A stretch of 64,000 nt of DNA from CAZYBG01 sp964645155. GTDB taxonomy: Bacteria > Pseudomonadota > Alphaproteobacteria > Rhodobacterales > Rhodobacteraceae. The stretch spans positions 1 through 64,000 of the forward strand of contig CAZYBG010000006.1 of the NCBI GenBank assembly GCA_964645155.1, read 5' to 3'. Below are positions 26,080 to 34,458 of the stretch, piece by piece. Both the position numbers and the translations under genes were made by a program. Under the pieces are notes generated by a model. The model was not told where the DNA came from. It saw only the letters and a program-made list of their open reading frames with translations, and made no database searches. Numbering within the stretch: position 1 is the stretch's first letter; the number at the start of each line of letters is the position of its first letter.

Positions 26080-26793
26080 TCAAATCATCCGGATCGCGCG
26101 CTTGTCCACGGCAAGCATGTAGCCCTTGCGGGCGATGTTCTTCACCAGAAGCTCGCTGACGATCTGGTTGCCCAGCATGTCGCGCAGCCGCTTGATCCGC
26201 GTGGCCCCGGCGGCCTCGTCGCAGTCCGCGGCGCTGCGGCCCGAGATCACCGCCTCGATCTCGGAGCCCGACAGCACGTCGTCGTCCATCCGCGCCTCGG
26301 CCAGCACCGAGAGCGTCTCGATCGCCGCCTCGGTCAGCTTGAACTCCATGTTGTTCAGGAACACCGAGTTCTCCTCGCGGCTGATCAGCAGCGAGGAGAC
26401 CTGGATGCCGGCGCGCTCGATCTCGGACATCCGGCGGTTCAGCTGCACGATGGTCACCAGAAACACCACCGCCGCAATCATCAGCGCCGTCGCGAAGACC
26501 AGCAGGATGAAGATGACGAGGCGGTACGAGGCGAGCACCTCCGAGAACGACGTGCCCGACTGCGCGAGGATCTCGAGGAGCTTGATCTGCGCGTTCGAGG
26601 TCAGGTCCTCGTTCTCGACGAAGATCTGCTCGACCTTGGCGTTGAAGGCGTTGGCGTCGGGAAGGTTGGCGAACAGCAATGCCGCGGCCGTCGCGAGCAC
26701 GGCCACGATCGCCGCGATGCCGCCGTAGACGACGCGGTTGCCCGGAATCACCCGGCTGCGGGCCGGTTCCTCCGGAAGGGTTGCATCAGTCAC
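26080..26793 (-). CDS. Two-helix membrane protein with winged-helix-like C-terminal domain
   Basis: A 237-residue protein of unknown function. It has transmembrane helices at about 22-42 and 91-117, with an approximately 48-residue loop between them. The C-terminal part (about 148-230) runs FKLTEAAIETLSVLAEAR through RIKRLRDMLGN to IARKGYMLAVD. This resembles the OmpR-type winged-helix output domain (EFKLL...VDVHISRLRKKLG...TVRGVGYRL). I infer a membrane-bound regulator, possibly of the ATPase gene that follows. GTG 26793 has a perfect AAGGAGG 7 nt upstream. Confidence 0.7.
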   Translation of the reverse strand: MTDATLPEEPARSRVIPGNRVVYGGIAAIVAVLATAAALLFANLPDANAFNAKVEQIFVENEDLTSNAQIKLLEILAQSGTSFSEVLASYRLVIFILLVFATALMIAAVVFLVTIVQLNRRMSEIERAGIQVSSLLISREENSVFLNNMEFKLTEAAIETLSVLAEARMDDDVLSGSEIEAVISGRSAADCDEAAGATRIKRLRDMLGNQIVSELLVKNIARKGYMLAVDKRAIRMI

Positions 26794-26921
26794 GGGCAGG
26801 CCTCCTTGGATGACCGATAGTTCCGGGCGCGACTGGCAGCGTCAAGTTTCGACACCGGGTGCGCGGGAACGCGCGGATCGGCCCGCGCCGCGCTGACGGC
26901 GGAAGGTCGCGCATCCACGTC

Positions 26922-27212
26922 TCAGTAGCGCAGGAAGAAGCCGCCCGCGCTTTCGCGCCGCGCATCGAGGCCGCCATCGTCGAACACGGAGACGACGGTC
27001 AGCAGCTGCCAGCCGTCGCGGCCGATTCGCGACTGCACCTCGCCCGCCGCGCCATCGCGCGAGCAGGCGCGGTCGGGCAGCTCGATCACCCCGTAATGGA
27101 GCTGCAGCGGCGAGTCCCGCTTCGCCTTGTAGTCGGCATAACAGGCTGCTGTCGCCGGGTTTGCAGCCAGCAGCGCGAGGGCAACGACAGGCGGGAGAAG
27201 GCGGGGCGACAT
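26922..27212 (-). CDS. Small secreted protein of unknown function
   Basis: 96 residues: signal peptide MSPRLLPPVVALALLAANPATA, then a compact mature domain of about 74 residues with two Cys (ACYADYKA and DRACSRDG) and conserved-looking LQLHYGVIEL and GWQLLTVVSVFDDGG. I do not recognise a functional family. The reading frame has coding-like third positions and a clear export signal. It is divergent from another small secreted protein across a 192-bp gap. Confidence 0.7.
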   Translation of the reverse strand: MSPRLLPPVVALALLAANPATAACYADYKAKRDSPLQLHYGVIELPDRACSRDGAAGEVQSRIGRDGWQLLTVVSVFDDGGLDARRESAGGFFLRY

Positions 27213-27404
27213 TGCGGCAGGATGCGATGGCCCGCGCCGATATTCAATGACTCGGCACGATCTGGCCGGACGTTATCCGATAGCAGGCCCGCGATATTGC
27301 CTGACCCGGCGGCGCGGCTCAGCCTTCCTGCATGAGATCAGAGCGGCGCCGCCGAACCGCACAAGCCGCAGGGGCGCGCCGCGCAGAATGGAAAGGACGA
27401 CGCC

Positions 27405-27833
27405 ATGGTCCGCAACAAGATGATCGCGACGCTGCTTGCCGCCGTGCTGGCCTTCTCGCCCGCCGTGTCCACGCCGGCTTCGGCCGCCCCCGACGCCGAG
27501 GACTACGCCCGCGTGATGCTCGGCCTTCTCGCGCTCGGCGTGCTCGTCGAGACGCTCGACAACGATCGCGACCGGCGGCTCGACCGCCGCGAGAGCGAGC
27601 GCGCGCGGTCCATGCACCGCCGCATCGCCGCCTGCGAGTTCGAGGTACGCACCCGCAACGGCTGGCGCGACGTCTATGGCAGCCGCTGCCTGGAGCGCGC
27701 GGGCGTACGGGTCAGCCGCCTGCCCCGCGACTGCGCCTTCCGGGTGCGCGGCGAGCGCGGCAACAGCGTGGTCTACGGCGAGCGCTGCCTCGAGGACTAC
27801 GGCTATCGGTTTGAGGTCAGGTCGCGTCGCTAG
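27405..27833 (+). CDS. Secreted protein with EF-hand-like loop and two Cys repeats
   Basis: 142 residues: signal peptide (MVRNKMIATLLAAVLAFSPAVSTPASA), a helix, then DNDRDRRLDRRE at residues 52-63. This spaces acidic residues like an EF-hand loop (1, 3, 5, 9, 12), with Arg where Gly is usual. Two internal repeats follow, C77 to C95 and C110 to C128, each with C-x-F-x-V-R ... VYGxRCLE and a 33-residue period. GGAAAGGA lies upstream of the ATG. Function unknown; calcium binding in the periplasm is only a suggestion. Confidence 0.72.
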   Translation: MVRNKMIATLLAAVLAFSPAVSTPASAAPDAEDYARVMLGLLALGVLVETLDNDRDRRLDRRESERARSMHRRIAACEFEVRTRNGWRDVYGSRCLERAGVRVSRLPRDCAFRVRGERGNSVVYGERCLEDYGYRFEVRSRR

Positions 27834-27892
27834 GCGCGCCTGTCGGCAGCGGCGCGGGCCCCTCCCCCGCAACAAGGGGGTCCGCGTCAACT

Positions 27893-27924
27893 GGGCGGGA
27901 GGATCCATTCCTCCCGCCCCTTTT
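27893..27924 (+). terminator. Rho-independent terminator after the secreted-protein gene
   Basis: A perfect 10-bp stem GGGCGGGAGG/CCTCCCGCCC with a 7-nt loop is followed by C and TTTT. It lies between the secreted-protein gene and rnhB and should end the former's transcript. A weaker CCCCC/GGGGG hairpin precedes it at about 27865-27880. Confidence 0.75.
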
Positions 27925-27962
27925 CGCTTGAACGCGCCGCTCCGGTCGGCTTGCCTGCCGAG

Positions 27963-28580
27963 ATGCGACGCCTGCCCGATCTCGCCGAGGAAACCGCCGC
28001 CATCGCCGCCGGCCACAGTCCCGTGGCGGGGATCGACGAGGCCGGGCGCGGGCCGCTGGCGGGCCCTGTCGTCGCCGCGGCGGTGGTTCTCGGCGCCGGG
28101 GGCATTCCGCCCGGCATGGACGATTCGAAGCGGCTTGCCCCCGGCGCGCGGCAGCGGATCGCCGAGGCGCTGCGCCGCAGCGCCGGCATCGGCGTGGGTA
28201 TCGGCGTCACCTCGGTCGAGGAGATCGATGCGCTGAACATCCTGCGCGCCGCGCACCTCGCGATGTGCCGCGCGGTCGCGGCGCTGCCGGTGGCGCCCGC
28301 GCTCGCCCTGGTCGACGGCAATCTCCTGCCGCCCGACCTGCCCTGCCGCGGCCGCGCGCTGGTCGGCGGCGACGGCCGCTGCCTGTCGATCGCCGCGGCC
28401 TCGATCATCGCCAAGGTCACCCGCGACCGGATCATGGTGGATTTGGCGCAACAGCATCCCGGCTATGGCTGGGAGCGCAACATGGGCTATCCGACCGCCG
28501 AGCATCGGATGGCGCTGCGGCGCCTCGGCCCGACCCCACATCATAGACGTTCCTTTGCGCCCGTGTACAACATGTTGTAG
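27963..28580 (+). CDS. rnhB: Ribonuclease HII
   Basis: A 205-residue enzyme that removes ribonucleotides and RNA primers from DNA. The first block GIDEAGRGPLAGPVVAAAVV carries the catalytic Asp-Glu pair; DDSKRLAPGAR, LALVDGN (catalytic Asp) and SIAAASIIAKVTRDRIM complete the active site, and GYPTAEHRMAL is a family marker. ATG 27963 is used; an in-frame TTG at 27951 is an alternative. Neither has a strong ribosome site. ccrM follows after an AT-rich gap, a pairing common in Rhodobacterales as I recall. Confidence 0.94.
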   Translation: MRRLPDLAEETAAIAAGHSPVAGIDEAGRGPLAGPVVAAAVVLGAGGIPPGMDDSKRLAPGARQRIAEALRRSAGIGVGIGVTSVEEIDALNILRAAHLAMCRAVAALPVAPALALVDGNLLPPDLPCRGRALVGGDGRCLSIAAASIIAKVTRDRIMVDLAQQHPGYGWERNMGYPTAEHRMALRRLGPTPHHRRSFAPVYNML

Positions 28581-28694
28581 CAAGGGGAAAGTATAAGTCG
28601 TTGATTCAAAAAAGAATTTGACCCCGAATCAGCGTTGAATCATCTTCGTCCCGAGAGCGCGGCGATGCATGGCGCCAGCGGAACAGGGGCGGCG
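28581..28694 (+). promoter_or_regulatory. AT-rich ccrM promoter region with three GANTC sites
   Basis: This gap is much richer in A and T than its surroundings and holds GANTC sites at 28603-28607 (GATTC), 28626-28630 and 28637-28641 (GAATC). GANTC is the site methylated by CcrM itself. In Caulobacter the ccrM promoter is controlled by methylation state, so self-regulation is plausible here. Confidence 0.6.
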
Positions 28695-29804
28695 ATGACG
28701 ACGACGAAGGACCGGGCCGCTGCCGAGCTGCCCCTCGACAGCATCCTTGCCGGAGACTGCATCGCCGTGATGCAGGCGCTGCCCGAGGCGTCGGTGGACC
28801 TGATCTTCGCCGACCCGCCCTACAACCTCCAGCTCAGGGGAGAACTGCACCGCCCCGACAATTCCAGGGTCGACGCGGTCGATGACGGTTGGGACAAGTT
28901 CGGCGGCTTTCCCGACTACGACCGCTTCACCCGCGCCTGGCTTGCCGCCGCGCGGCGCCTTCTGAAGCCGCACGGCGCGATCTGGGTCATCGGATCCTAC
29001 CACAACATCTTCCGCGTCGGCGCGGCGATGCAGGACGAGGGCTTCTGGCTTCTCAACGACGTGATCTGGCGCAAGTCGAACCCGATGCCGAACTTCCGCG
29101 GCAAGCGGTTCACCAACGCGCACGAGACGCTGATCTGGGCGTCGAAGGCCGAGGGCGCGCGCTACACCTTCAACTACGACGCGCTGAAGGCGTTGAACGA
29201 TGGCGTGCAGATGCGGTCGGACTGGACGATCCCGCTCTGCACCGGCCACGAAAGGCTGAAGGACGAAAACGGCGACAAGGCGCATCCGACGCAGAAGCCC
29301 GAGGCGCTGTTGCACCGCGTGCTGGTCGCCACCACCAATCCGGGCGATGTCGTGCTCGACCCGTTCTTCGGCACCGGAACCACCGGCGCCGTGGCGAAGC
29401 TGCTCGGGCGGCGCTGGATCGGCATCGAGCGCGAGGGGGGCTACCGCGCCGTCGCCGAGGCGCGGATCGCGCGTATCCGCCGCCTCGACGGCGAGGCGCT
29501 GGCCGTGTCGGCCTCGAAGCGGGCCGAGCCGCGCGTGGCGTTCGGCGAGCTTGTGGAGCGCGGGCTGCTGCGGCCGGGCGAGGTCCTTCTCAGCCCGCGC
29601 GGCGACAAGCCGGCGAAGGTCCGCGCCGACGGCACGCTCGCCGGCGGCACCGCCACCGGCTCGATCCATCAGGTCGGCGCGGCCAACGAAGGCGCGCCCT
29701 CGATGAACGGCTGGACCTACTGGCACTTCCGCCGCGAGGGCGTGCTGGTTCCGATCGACTGGTTCCGCCAGCAGATCCGGGCCGAGATGCGCCCGGACGG
29801 CTGA
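28695..29804 (+). CDS. ccrM: CcrM, adenine-specific DNA methyltransferase (GANTC)
   Basis: A 369-residue beta-class methyltransferase. DLIFADPPYNLQL holds the catalytic DPPY near the N-terminus, and the SAM motif DPFFGTGTTGAVAKLLGR lies mid-protein, the order typical of CcrM. The C-terminal RAMA-type domain ends in GWTYWHFRREG, as in Caulobacter CcrM. It methylates GANTC hemimethylated after replication and paces cell-cycle transcription in alphaproteobacteria. ATG 28695 is chosen; the longer frame from 28635 would swallow the promoter's GANTC site. Confidence 0.94.
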   Translation: MTTTKDRAAAELPLDSILAGDCIAVMQALPEASVDLIFADPPYNLQLRGELHRPDNSRVDAVDDGWDKFGGFPDYDRFTRAWLAAARRLLKPHGAIWVIGSYHNIFRVGAAMQDEGFWLLNDVIWRKSNPMPNFRGKRFTNAHETLIWASKAEGARYTFNYDALKALNDGVQMRSDWTIPLCTGHERLKDENGDKAHPTQKPEALLHRVLVATTNPGDVVLDPFFGTGTTGAVAKLLGRRWIGIEREGGYRAVAEARIARIRRLDGEALAVSASKRAEPRVAFGELVERGLLRPGEVLLSPRGDKPAKVRADGTLAGGTATGSIHQVGAANEGAPSMNGWTYWHFRREGVLVPIDWFRQQIRAEMRPDG

Positions 29805-29855
29805 CCCGGCTTACCGCCGGTGCCCGCGGCCCCTTCGGGGGCCCGGCACTCACCT

Positions 29856-29882
29856 CGCCCCGCCTCCCCCAGAGGCGGGGCG
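29856..29882. terminator. Bidirectional terminator between ccrM and alkB-like gene
   Basis: A perfect 11-bp stem CGCCCCGCCTC/GAGGCGGGGCG with loop CCCCA is followed by CTTTCT. It lies in the 91-bp gap between convergent ccrM and the AlkB-like gene and could serve both, though the T-run is short. Confidence 0.7.
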
Positions 29883-29895
29883 CTTTCTGTCCGCC

Positions 29896-31038
29896 TCACG
29901 CCCCGCGCGGCAGCGGCAGCTCGCCCCGGTTATAGGGCCCCCAGTCCTCGATCTCTGGGTAGTGGACCTTGCGCCAGGCGCGGACGCGGGGGTTCATGAT
30001 CCGGCGCCAGACCGGCGGGTTCATCGCGACGAACACCATAAGCGGGTAGCCGAGCGGAAGCTGCGGCGCCTCGTCCTCGGCATAGGTCTGCAGCAGCGGA
30101 AAGCGCCGGTCGGGCTTGAAGTGGTGGTCCGAATGCCGCTGCAGGTTGATCAGCAGCCAGTTCGATGCGGTCTGGGCGGCGTTCCAGCTGTGGTGCGGCT
30201 TGACATGCTCGTACCTGCCCTCGCCCAGATGCTTGCGCGTCAGCCCGTAATGCTCGACATAGTTCACCGCTTCGAGCTGCCAGATCGCAACGATCGCCTG
30301 ATAGGCGAACAGGCCGATGCCGTGCCAGCCGCCGACGGCATAGGCGAGGCCCAGCATCAGCGCCTGCAGCGCGCCGTAGCGCCAGAACGGGTTGGCCTGA
30401 TTCCACCACGGCAGGCTCCTGCGTGCCAGCAGCGCCTTCTCCGCCTTCCAGGCGGAGACGAGGCTCTGCCGCAGGACCCGCGGGAAGAAGCGGTGGAAGC
30501 CCTCGTTGTAGCGTGCCGTCACCGGATCGCGGCGCGTGCCGACATGAAGATGGTGGACGCGCAGATGCTCGGACCGGAAGTGCGAGTAGAGCACGGAGGC
30601 CAGCAGCAGGTCACCGAGCCAGCGCTCCAGCCGGTTCTTCTGGTGCATCAGCTCGTGGCTGTAGTTGATGCCGACGGTGCCGGTGATGATCCCGATCCCG
30701 AAGAACAGCACGCCGGTCTCGAGCCCCGAGAGATGATCGGCGCGGGTCACGTACCAGATCGTGCCGAACAGGATCACCATCTGGAGCGGGAACCAGATCA
30801 GGGTGAGCAACCGGTACCAGAAAAGCGCATCCTCTGGCGCGTCGGTATCCGCGTTCCTGGTGTTGAGACCGGTCAGCGCGTCGAGGAACGAGACGACGAA
30901 GATCGAGTAGGCCGGGACAAGCGCGGTGAACCAGCCGCCCTGCGTGGCGCCGATCGCCGCGAGCGGCAGCATGGCCAGAACCAGCCAGAACGGCAGCGCG
31001 TGGCGGAACCCGAGCGGTTGGCGGGCGGCGACTGTCAT
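29896..31038 (-). CDS. AlkB-like alkane 1-monooxygenase / membrane desaturase
   Basis: A 380-residue integral membrane di-iron enzyme. Histidine boxes are all present: HELMHQ, HLRVHHLHVGT, NYVEHYGL and LQRHSDHH, the pattern of AlkB alkane hydroxylases rather than fatty-acid desaturases. About six hydrophobic segments surround them. It would hydroxylate terminal carbons of medium-chain alkanes with rubredoxin. No rubredoxin gene is adjacent; a ferredoxin-reductase-like gene lies far off at 62 kb. ATG 31038 has GGAG upstream; a TTG at 31095 is less likely. Confidence 0.87.
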   Translation of the reverse strand: MTVAARQPLGFRHALPFWLVLAMLPLAAIGATQGGWFTALVPAYSIFVVSFLDALTGLNTRNADTDAPEDALFWYRLLTLIWFPLQMVILFGTIWYVTRADHLSGLETGVLFFGIGIITGTVGINYSHELMHQKNRLERWLGDLLLASVLYSHFRSEHLRVHHLHVGTRRDPVTARYNEGFHRFFPRVLRQSLVSAWKAEKALLARRSLPWWNQANPFWRYGALQALMLGLAYAVGGWHGIGLFAYQAIVAIWQLEAVNYVEHYGLTRKHLGEGRYEHVKPHHSWNAAQTASNWLLINLQRHSDHHFKPDRRFPLLQTYAEDEAPQLPLGYPLMVFVAMNPPVWRRIMNPRVRAWRKVHYPEIEDWGPYNRGELPLPRGA

Positions 31039-31091
31039 CCGGCGGCTCCGACTGTGCGATCGCCCCAGTATGCGTCCGTTCTCGGTATCGC

Positions 31092-32135
31092 TCAACGGGA
31101 CATGCTGGCGCGGGCGATGTCGTATGCCTTGCGCATCACGGTGGGCAGGTCGGCGGGGCGGAAGGCGTCCTGCGGCACCAGGCTGCCGCGCAGCGGCGTG
31201 CCCGAGGACCGGTCGAGCCGCGACAGCAGGAGCCGCAGGATCAGGTGGAAATGGGTGAAGGTGTGCCGCACCTCGCCGATATCGCTCCAGTCGGCAGCGA
31301 CGGGCGGCGGGCCGCCCGCGCCGTCCCAGCCATCGCCCGGAAACCCGAGCATGCCGCCCAGGAGGCCGCGGTCAGGGCGGCGCTCGAGGAGGAGCGCACC
31401 GTCGCGGTGCGCGATCCAGAGGACGCCCCGGCGCACCGGCTTCGCGGCCCGGGGCACCTTGCGCGGCAGGCTGGCCGCGAGGCCAAGCGCCCGGGCGCGG
31501 CAGGGCTCGCGCCAGGGACATATGCCGCAGGCCGGGCCTCTCGGGGTGCAGATCGTCGCGCCGAGATCCATCACGGCCTGCGCATGGTCGCCCGGGCGCT
31601 CCGCCGGCGTCAGGTGGCCGGCGAGCGCGGTGAGCCGCGGCTTTGCGGCCGGAAGCGGTTCCTCCACCGCATGGAGGCGGGCCATCACCCGCTCGACATT
31701 GCCGTCGACCACCGTCTCGGGCCGGTCGAAGGCGATCGCGGCGATGGCGGCGGCGGTGTAGGGGCCGATGCCGGGCAGGGTGCGCAACGCGTCGGCGGTG
31801 TCGGGAAACCCGCCGCGGGCGGCCACGGCGCGCGCGCATTTCAGAAGGTTCCGCGCGCGTGCGTAGTAGCCGAGGCCGGCCCAGGCGGCCATCACCTCGT
31901 CGTCGCGCGCGGCGGCGAGCGCCTCGACAGTCGGCCAGCGCGCGGTGAAGCGGTGGAAGTAGTCGCGGACCGCGGCGACCGTCGTCTGCTGCAGCATCAC
32001 CTCGGACAGCCAGACCGCATAGGGGTCGGGGCGGCTGCCGGTCCGGCGGTCGGCCGGCCCGACGCGCCACGGCATGACGCGAGCGTGGCCGTCGTACCAG
32101 GCGAGCAGCATCGCGCTCAGATCCTGCTCACGCAA
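31092..32135 (-). CDS. mutY: A/G-specific adenine glycosylase
   Basis: A 347-residue repair enzyme removing adenine mispaired with 8-oxoguanine. Helix-hairpin-helix LPGIGPYTAAAIAAIAF with the catalytic Asp in VDGNVERVMAR, the [4Fe-4S] cluster ligands CTPRGPACGICPWREPC (spacing 6, 2, 5), and a C-terminal NUDIX-like recognition domain (LLERRPDRGLLGGMLGFPGDGW). The start is TTG 32135 with GGGAGG 9 nt upstream; ATG 32111 is the alternative. Divergent from the DUF721 gene, an arrangement typical of the order. Confidence 0.94.
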   Translation of the reverse strand: MREQDLSAMLLAWYDGHARVMPWRVGPADRRTGSRPDPYAVWLSEVMLQQTTVAAVRDYFHRFTARWPTVEALAAARDDEVMAAWAGLGYYARARNLLKCARAVAARGGFPDTADALRTLPGIGPYTAAAIAAIAFDRPETVVDGNVERVMARLHAVEEPLPAAKPRLTALAGHLTPAERPGDHAQAVMDLGATICTPRGPACGICPWREPCRARALGLAASLPRKVPRAAKPVRRGVLWIAHRDGALLLERRPDRGLLGGMLGFPGDGWDGAGGPPPVAADWSDIGEVRHTFTHFHLILRLLLSRLDRSSGTPLRGSLVPQDAFRPADLPTVMRKAYDIARASMSR

Positions 32136-32197
32136 TCTTCATGGCCTCCCCGACGTTTCGGCTTTTCCGCCAGCGCCCGCGCGGTAGAATAGCGGCA

Positions 32198-32722
32198 ATG
32201 AACCGGAAGGACAGGATGCCGGACGCCGGGCGCGACCCCAAGCGGCGGAGCCGTGGCTTCGAGAGGGCCGCGGGCCTTCTCGCGACGCATATCCGGAAGG
32301 CGGGCGAGGGGCGCGGCTTTGCCGTGTCGCGCCTGCTGACCCACTGGCCCGAGGTCGTGGGCGAGGACATCGCGGCGCTGGCCCGCCCGGTCCGGGTGAC
32401 CTACGGCCGCGAAGGCTTCGGCGCGACCCTGACGCTCCTGGTGACCGGCGCGGCCGCGCCGCTCGTCCAGATGCGCCTTCCCGACATCCGCGACCGGGTG
32501 AACGCCTGCTACGGCTATGCGGCCATCTCGCACCTGAAGGTCACGCAGACGGCCGCCGAAGGCTTCGCCGAGGCCGCGGCGCCCTATGCGGCTGTGCCGC
32601 CGCGCAGCGCCGCGGGGGCGACCGAAGTGTCGCGCGCCACCACCACCGCCGCCGACGTGGCCGATACGGGGCTGCGCGAGGCGCTGGAACGGCTCGGCCG
32701 GAACGTGTTGTCGAAACCCTGA
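32198..32722 (+). CDS. DUF721/DciA-family protein
   Basis: A 174-residue protein whose N-terminal half (about 20-105) is a DUF721 domain: FAVSRLLTHWPEVVGEDIAALARPVRV, then a strand-rich stretch and PLVQMRLPDIRDRVNACYGY. DUF721 includes DciA, the ancestral loader of the DnaB helicase. The C-terminal third is Ala/Thr-rich and probably disordered. ATG 32198 was chosen; an earlier in-frame ATG (32141) would extend into the mutY upstream region. dsbA-like follows 22 bp later. Confidence 0.85.
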   Translation: MNRKDRMPDAGRDPKRRSRGFERAAGLLATHIRKAGEGRGFAVSRLLTHWPEVVGEDIAALARPVRVTYGREGFGATLTLLVTGAAAPLVQMRLPDIRDRVNACYGYAAISHLKVTQTAAEGFAEAAAPYAAVPPRSAAGATEVSRATTTAADVADTGLREALERLGRNVLSKP

Positions 32723-32744
32723 ACAGAACCCTCAAGAGGCAGAC

Positions 32745-33446
32745 ATGCACAGACGCCACCTTCTCGCCATGCTCGGGCTCGGCACCGTCGCCGGGGGAGG
32801 GGCGGGCTGGCTCCTGACCCGCCCGAACCAGACGGCCTTCACCCTTGCCGCGGTCGCCCAGACCGAGGCCGCGCCCGATGCTGCGCCCGACAATGCGGCC
32901 GAAACTGCCCCCGGGGCGGTCACCGTCGAGGACATGGCGCTGGGGCCGGAGGATGCGAAGGTCACCGTGATCGAGTACGCCTCGTTCACCTGCCCGCATT
33001 GCGCGGCCTTCCACGCCGACGTCTATCCGCAGATCAAGGCGAACTACATCGACACCGGCAAGATCCGCTTCGTCCACCGCGAGGTCTATTTCGACCGGTT
33101 CGGCCTCTGGGCGGCGATGGTGGCGCGCTGCGGCGGGCCCGACCGGTACTTCGGCATTGCGGATCTGATCTACGAGTCCCAGCGCGACTGGGCCGGAGGC
33201 AGCGATCCCGGAACGATTGCCAACAGCCTGCGCACCCTCGGCAAGACGGCCGGGCTGACCGAGGAGCAGCTCGAGGCCTGCATGTCGGACGGCGCGCAGG
33301 CCGAGGCGCTGGTTGCCGCGTACCAGCAGAATGCCGAGCGCGACGCGATCAATTCCACACCCTCGTTCATCATCGACGGCGAGAAGTACTCGAACATGAG
33401 CTACGCGGACTTCGCCGCGATCCTCGACGAGAAGCTCGCGAGCTGA
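32745..33446 (+). CDS. DsbA-family thiol:disulfide interchange protein
   Basis: A 233-residue exported thioredoxin-fold oxidoreductase. The N-terminus MHRRHLLAMLGLGTVAGGGAGW is a signal or anchor with a twin-arginine-like start. An Ala/Pro/Glu-rich linker precedes the catalytic domain, where C83-PHC86 sits in YASFTCPHCAAFH. The cis-Pro loop appears as STPSFIIDGEKY. It forms or rearranges disulfides in periplasmic proteins. It follows the DUF721 gene and converges on lpxK with a 19-bp gap. Confidence 0.9.
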   Translation: MHRRHLLAMLGLGTVAGGGAGWLLTRPNQTAFTLAAVAQTEAAPDAAPDNAAETAPGAVTVEDMALGPEDAKVTVIEYASFTCPHCAAFHADVYPQIKANYIDTGKIRFVHREVYFDRFGLWAAMVARCGGPDRYFGIADLIYESQRDWAGGSDPGTIANSLRTLGKTAGLTEEQLEACMSDGAQAEALVAAYQQNAERDAINSTPSFIIDGEKYSNMSYADFAAILDEKLAS

Positions 33447-33465
33447 TCGGCCGGAGATGCCGCGC

Positions 33466-34458
33466 TCAGCCGGCGAGGAGCCGGTCCAGCGCGGCATCTA
33501 GCGGCGACCAGTCCTCGAGCTCGAGCCGGACGGGAAACGCGAGCACTTGCGGCCGGAAGGCGGCAGGCAGGCGGACGGCGTCCTTCTCGGTGGTGACGAG
33601 TTGGGCGTTGAGCTGTCGCGCCATGGCGTCGAGCCGCTGCAACAGCGGCTCAGCGAGGGGCTGGTGGTCGTCGAGCGCCACGGTGTCCGCAAGGTCGGCG
33701 CCTTCGGCGCGCAGGCTTGCGAAGAACTTTTCGGGGTGGCCGATCCCGGCGAAGGCAACCAGCCGCACGCCCCGCCAGGTCATGCCGGTCTCCAGCGGGC
33801 GGAGCGCGCCAGTCAGGTGCGGAACGCCGATGTGCGCGCCCCAGGTCGCGTGGAACCGGGCCTGCTGATCGGCCGGCCCGATCGAAAGGACGAGGTCGGC
33901 GCGCTTCAGCCCCTCGGCCACCGGTTCGCGCAGGGGGCCTGCGGGAATGACCCGGCCGTTGCCGAAGCCGATGCCCGCATCGACCACGACCAGGGCAAGG
34001 TCGCGGATCAGCGCGGGGTTCTGGAAACCGTCATCGAGAAGGATTGCGCCCGCCCCGGCAGCGACGGCGGCCTCGGCCCCGGCGCGCCGGTCCCGTGCCA
34101 CCCAGGTGGGCGCGAAGGCAGCAACCAGAAGCGGCTCGTCCCCGACCTCGGCCGCACGGTGGCGCCGGATGTCGACGCGGACCGGCCCGGCGAGGCTGCC
34201 GCCATAGCCGCGGGACACGACGTGAACGGCGACCCCGCGCGGCATGAGGCGCTGGGCCAGGGCGATCACCGTCGGTGTCTTTCCGGTGCCGCCGGCGTTG
34301 AGGTTTCCGACGCAGATCACCGGAACCGGCAGGCGCAGCCCGGGCCGGCGCACGCGCCAGGCCGTTGCCGCCGCATAGAGCGCGGCGGGCGGCGCCAGCG
34401 CGCGGGCCTGCCATGCCGGCCGCCCGGGCGGCGTGAACCAGAAGCCCGGCGGCCGCAT
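33466..34458 (-). CDS. lpxK: Tetraacyldisaccharide 4'-kinase
   Basis: A 330-residue inner-membrane kinase that adds the 4'-phosphate in lipid A synthesis. Visible: N-terminal FWFTPPGRPAWQARALAPPAALY, the P-loop VGNLNAGGTGKTPTVIALA, VVSRGYGG, GDEPLLVA and LDDGFQN. GHPEKFF in the C-terminal half is also characteristic. Its ATG overlaps the waaA stop by one base (TGATG), giving a coupled waaA-lpxK unit for LPS core and lipid A assembly. Confidence 0.94.
   Translation of the reverse strand: MRPPGFWFTPPGRPAWQARALAPPAALYAAATAWRVRRPGLRLPVPVICVGNLNAGGTGKTPTVIALAQRLMPRGVAVHVVSRGYGGSLAGPVRVDIRRHRAAEVGDEPLLVAAFAPTWVARDRRAGAEAAVAAGAGAILLDDGFQNPALIRDLALVVVDAGIGFGNGRVIPAGPLREPVAEGLKRADLVLSIGPADQQARFHATWGAHIGVPHLTGALRPLETGMTWRGVRLVAFAGIGHPEKFFASLRAEGADLADTVALDDHQPLAEPLLQRLDAMARQLNAQLVTTEKDAVRLPAAFRPQVLAFPVRLELEDWSPLDAALDRLLAG

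Noticed and set aside
28566..28579. Perfect 14-bp palindrome TACAACATGTTGTA at the end of rnhB
   Set aside because: It lies within coding sequence including the stop codon, and a few 14-bp palindromes are expected by chance in a window this size.
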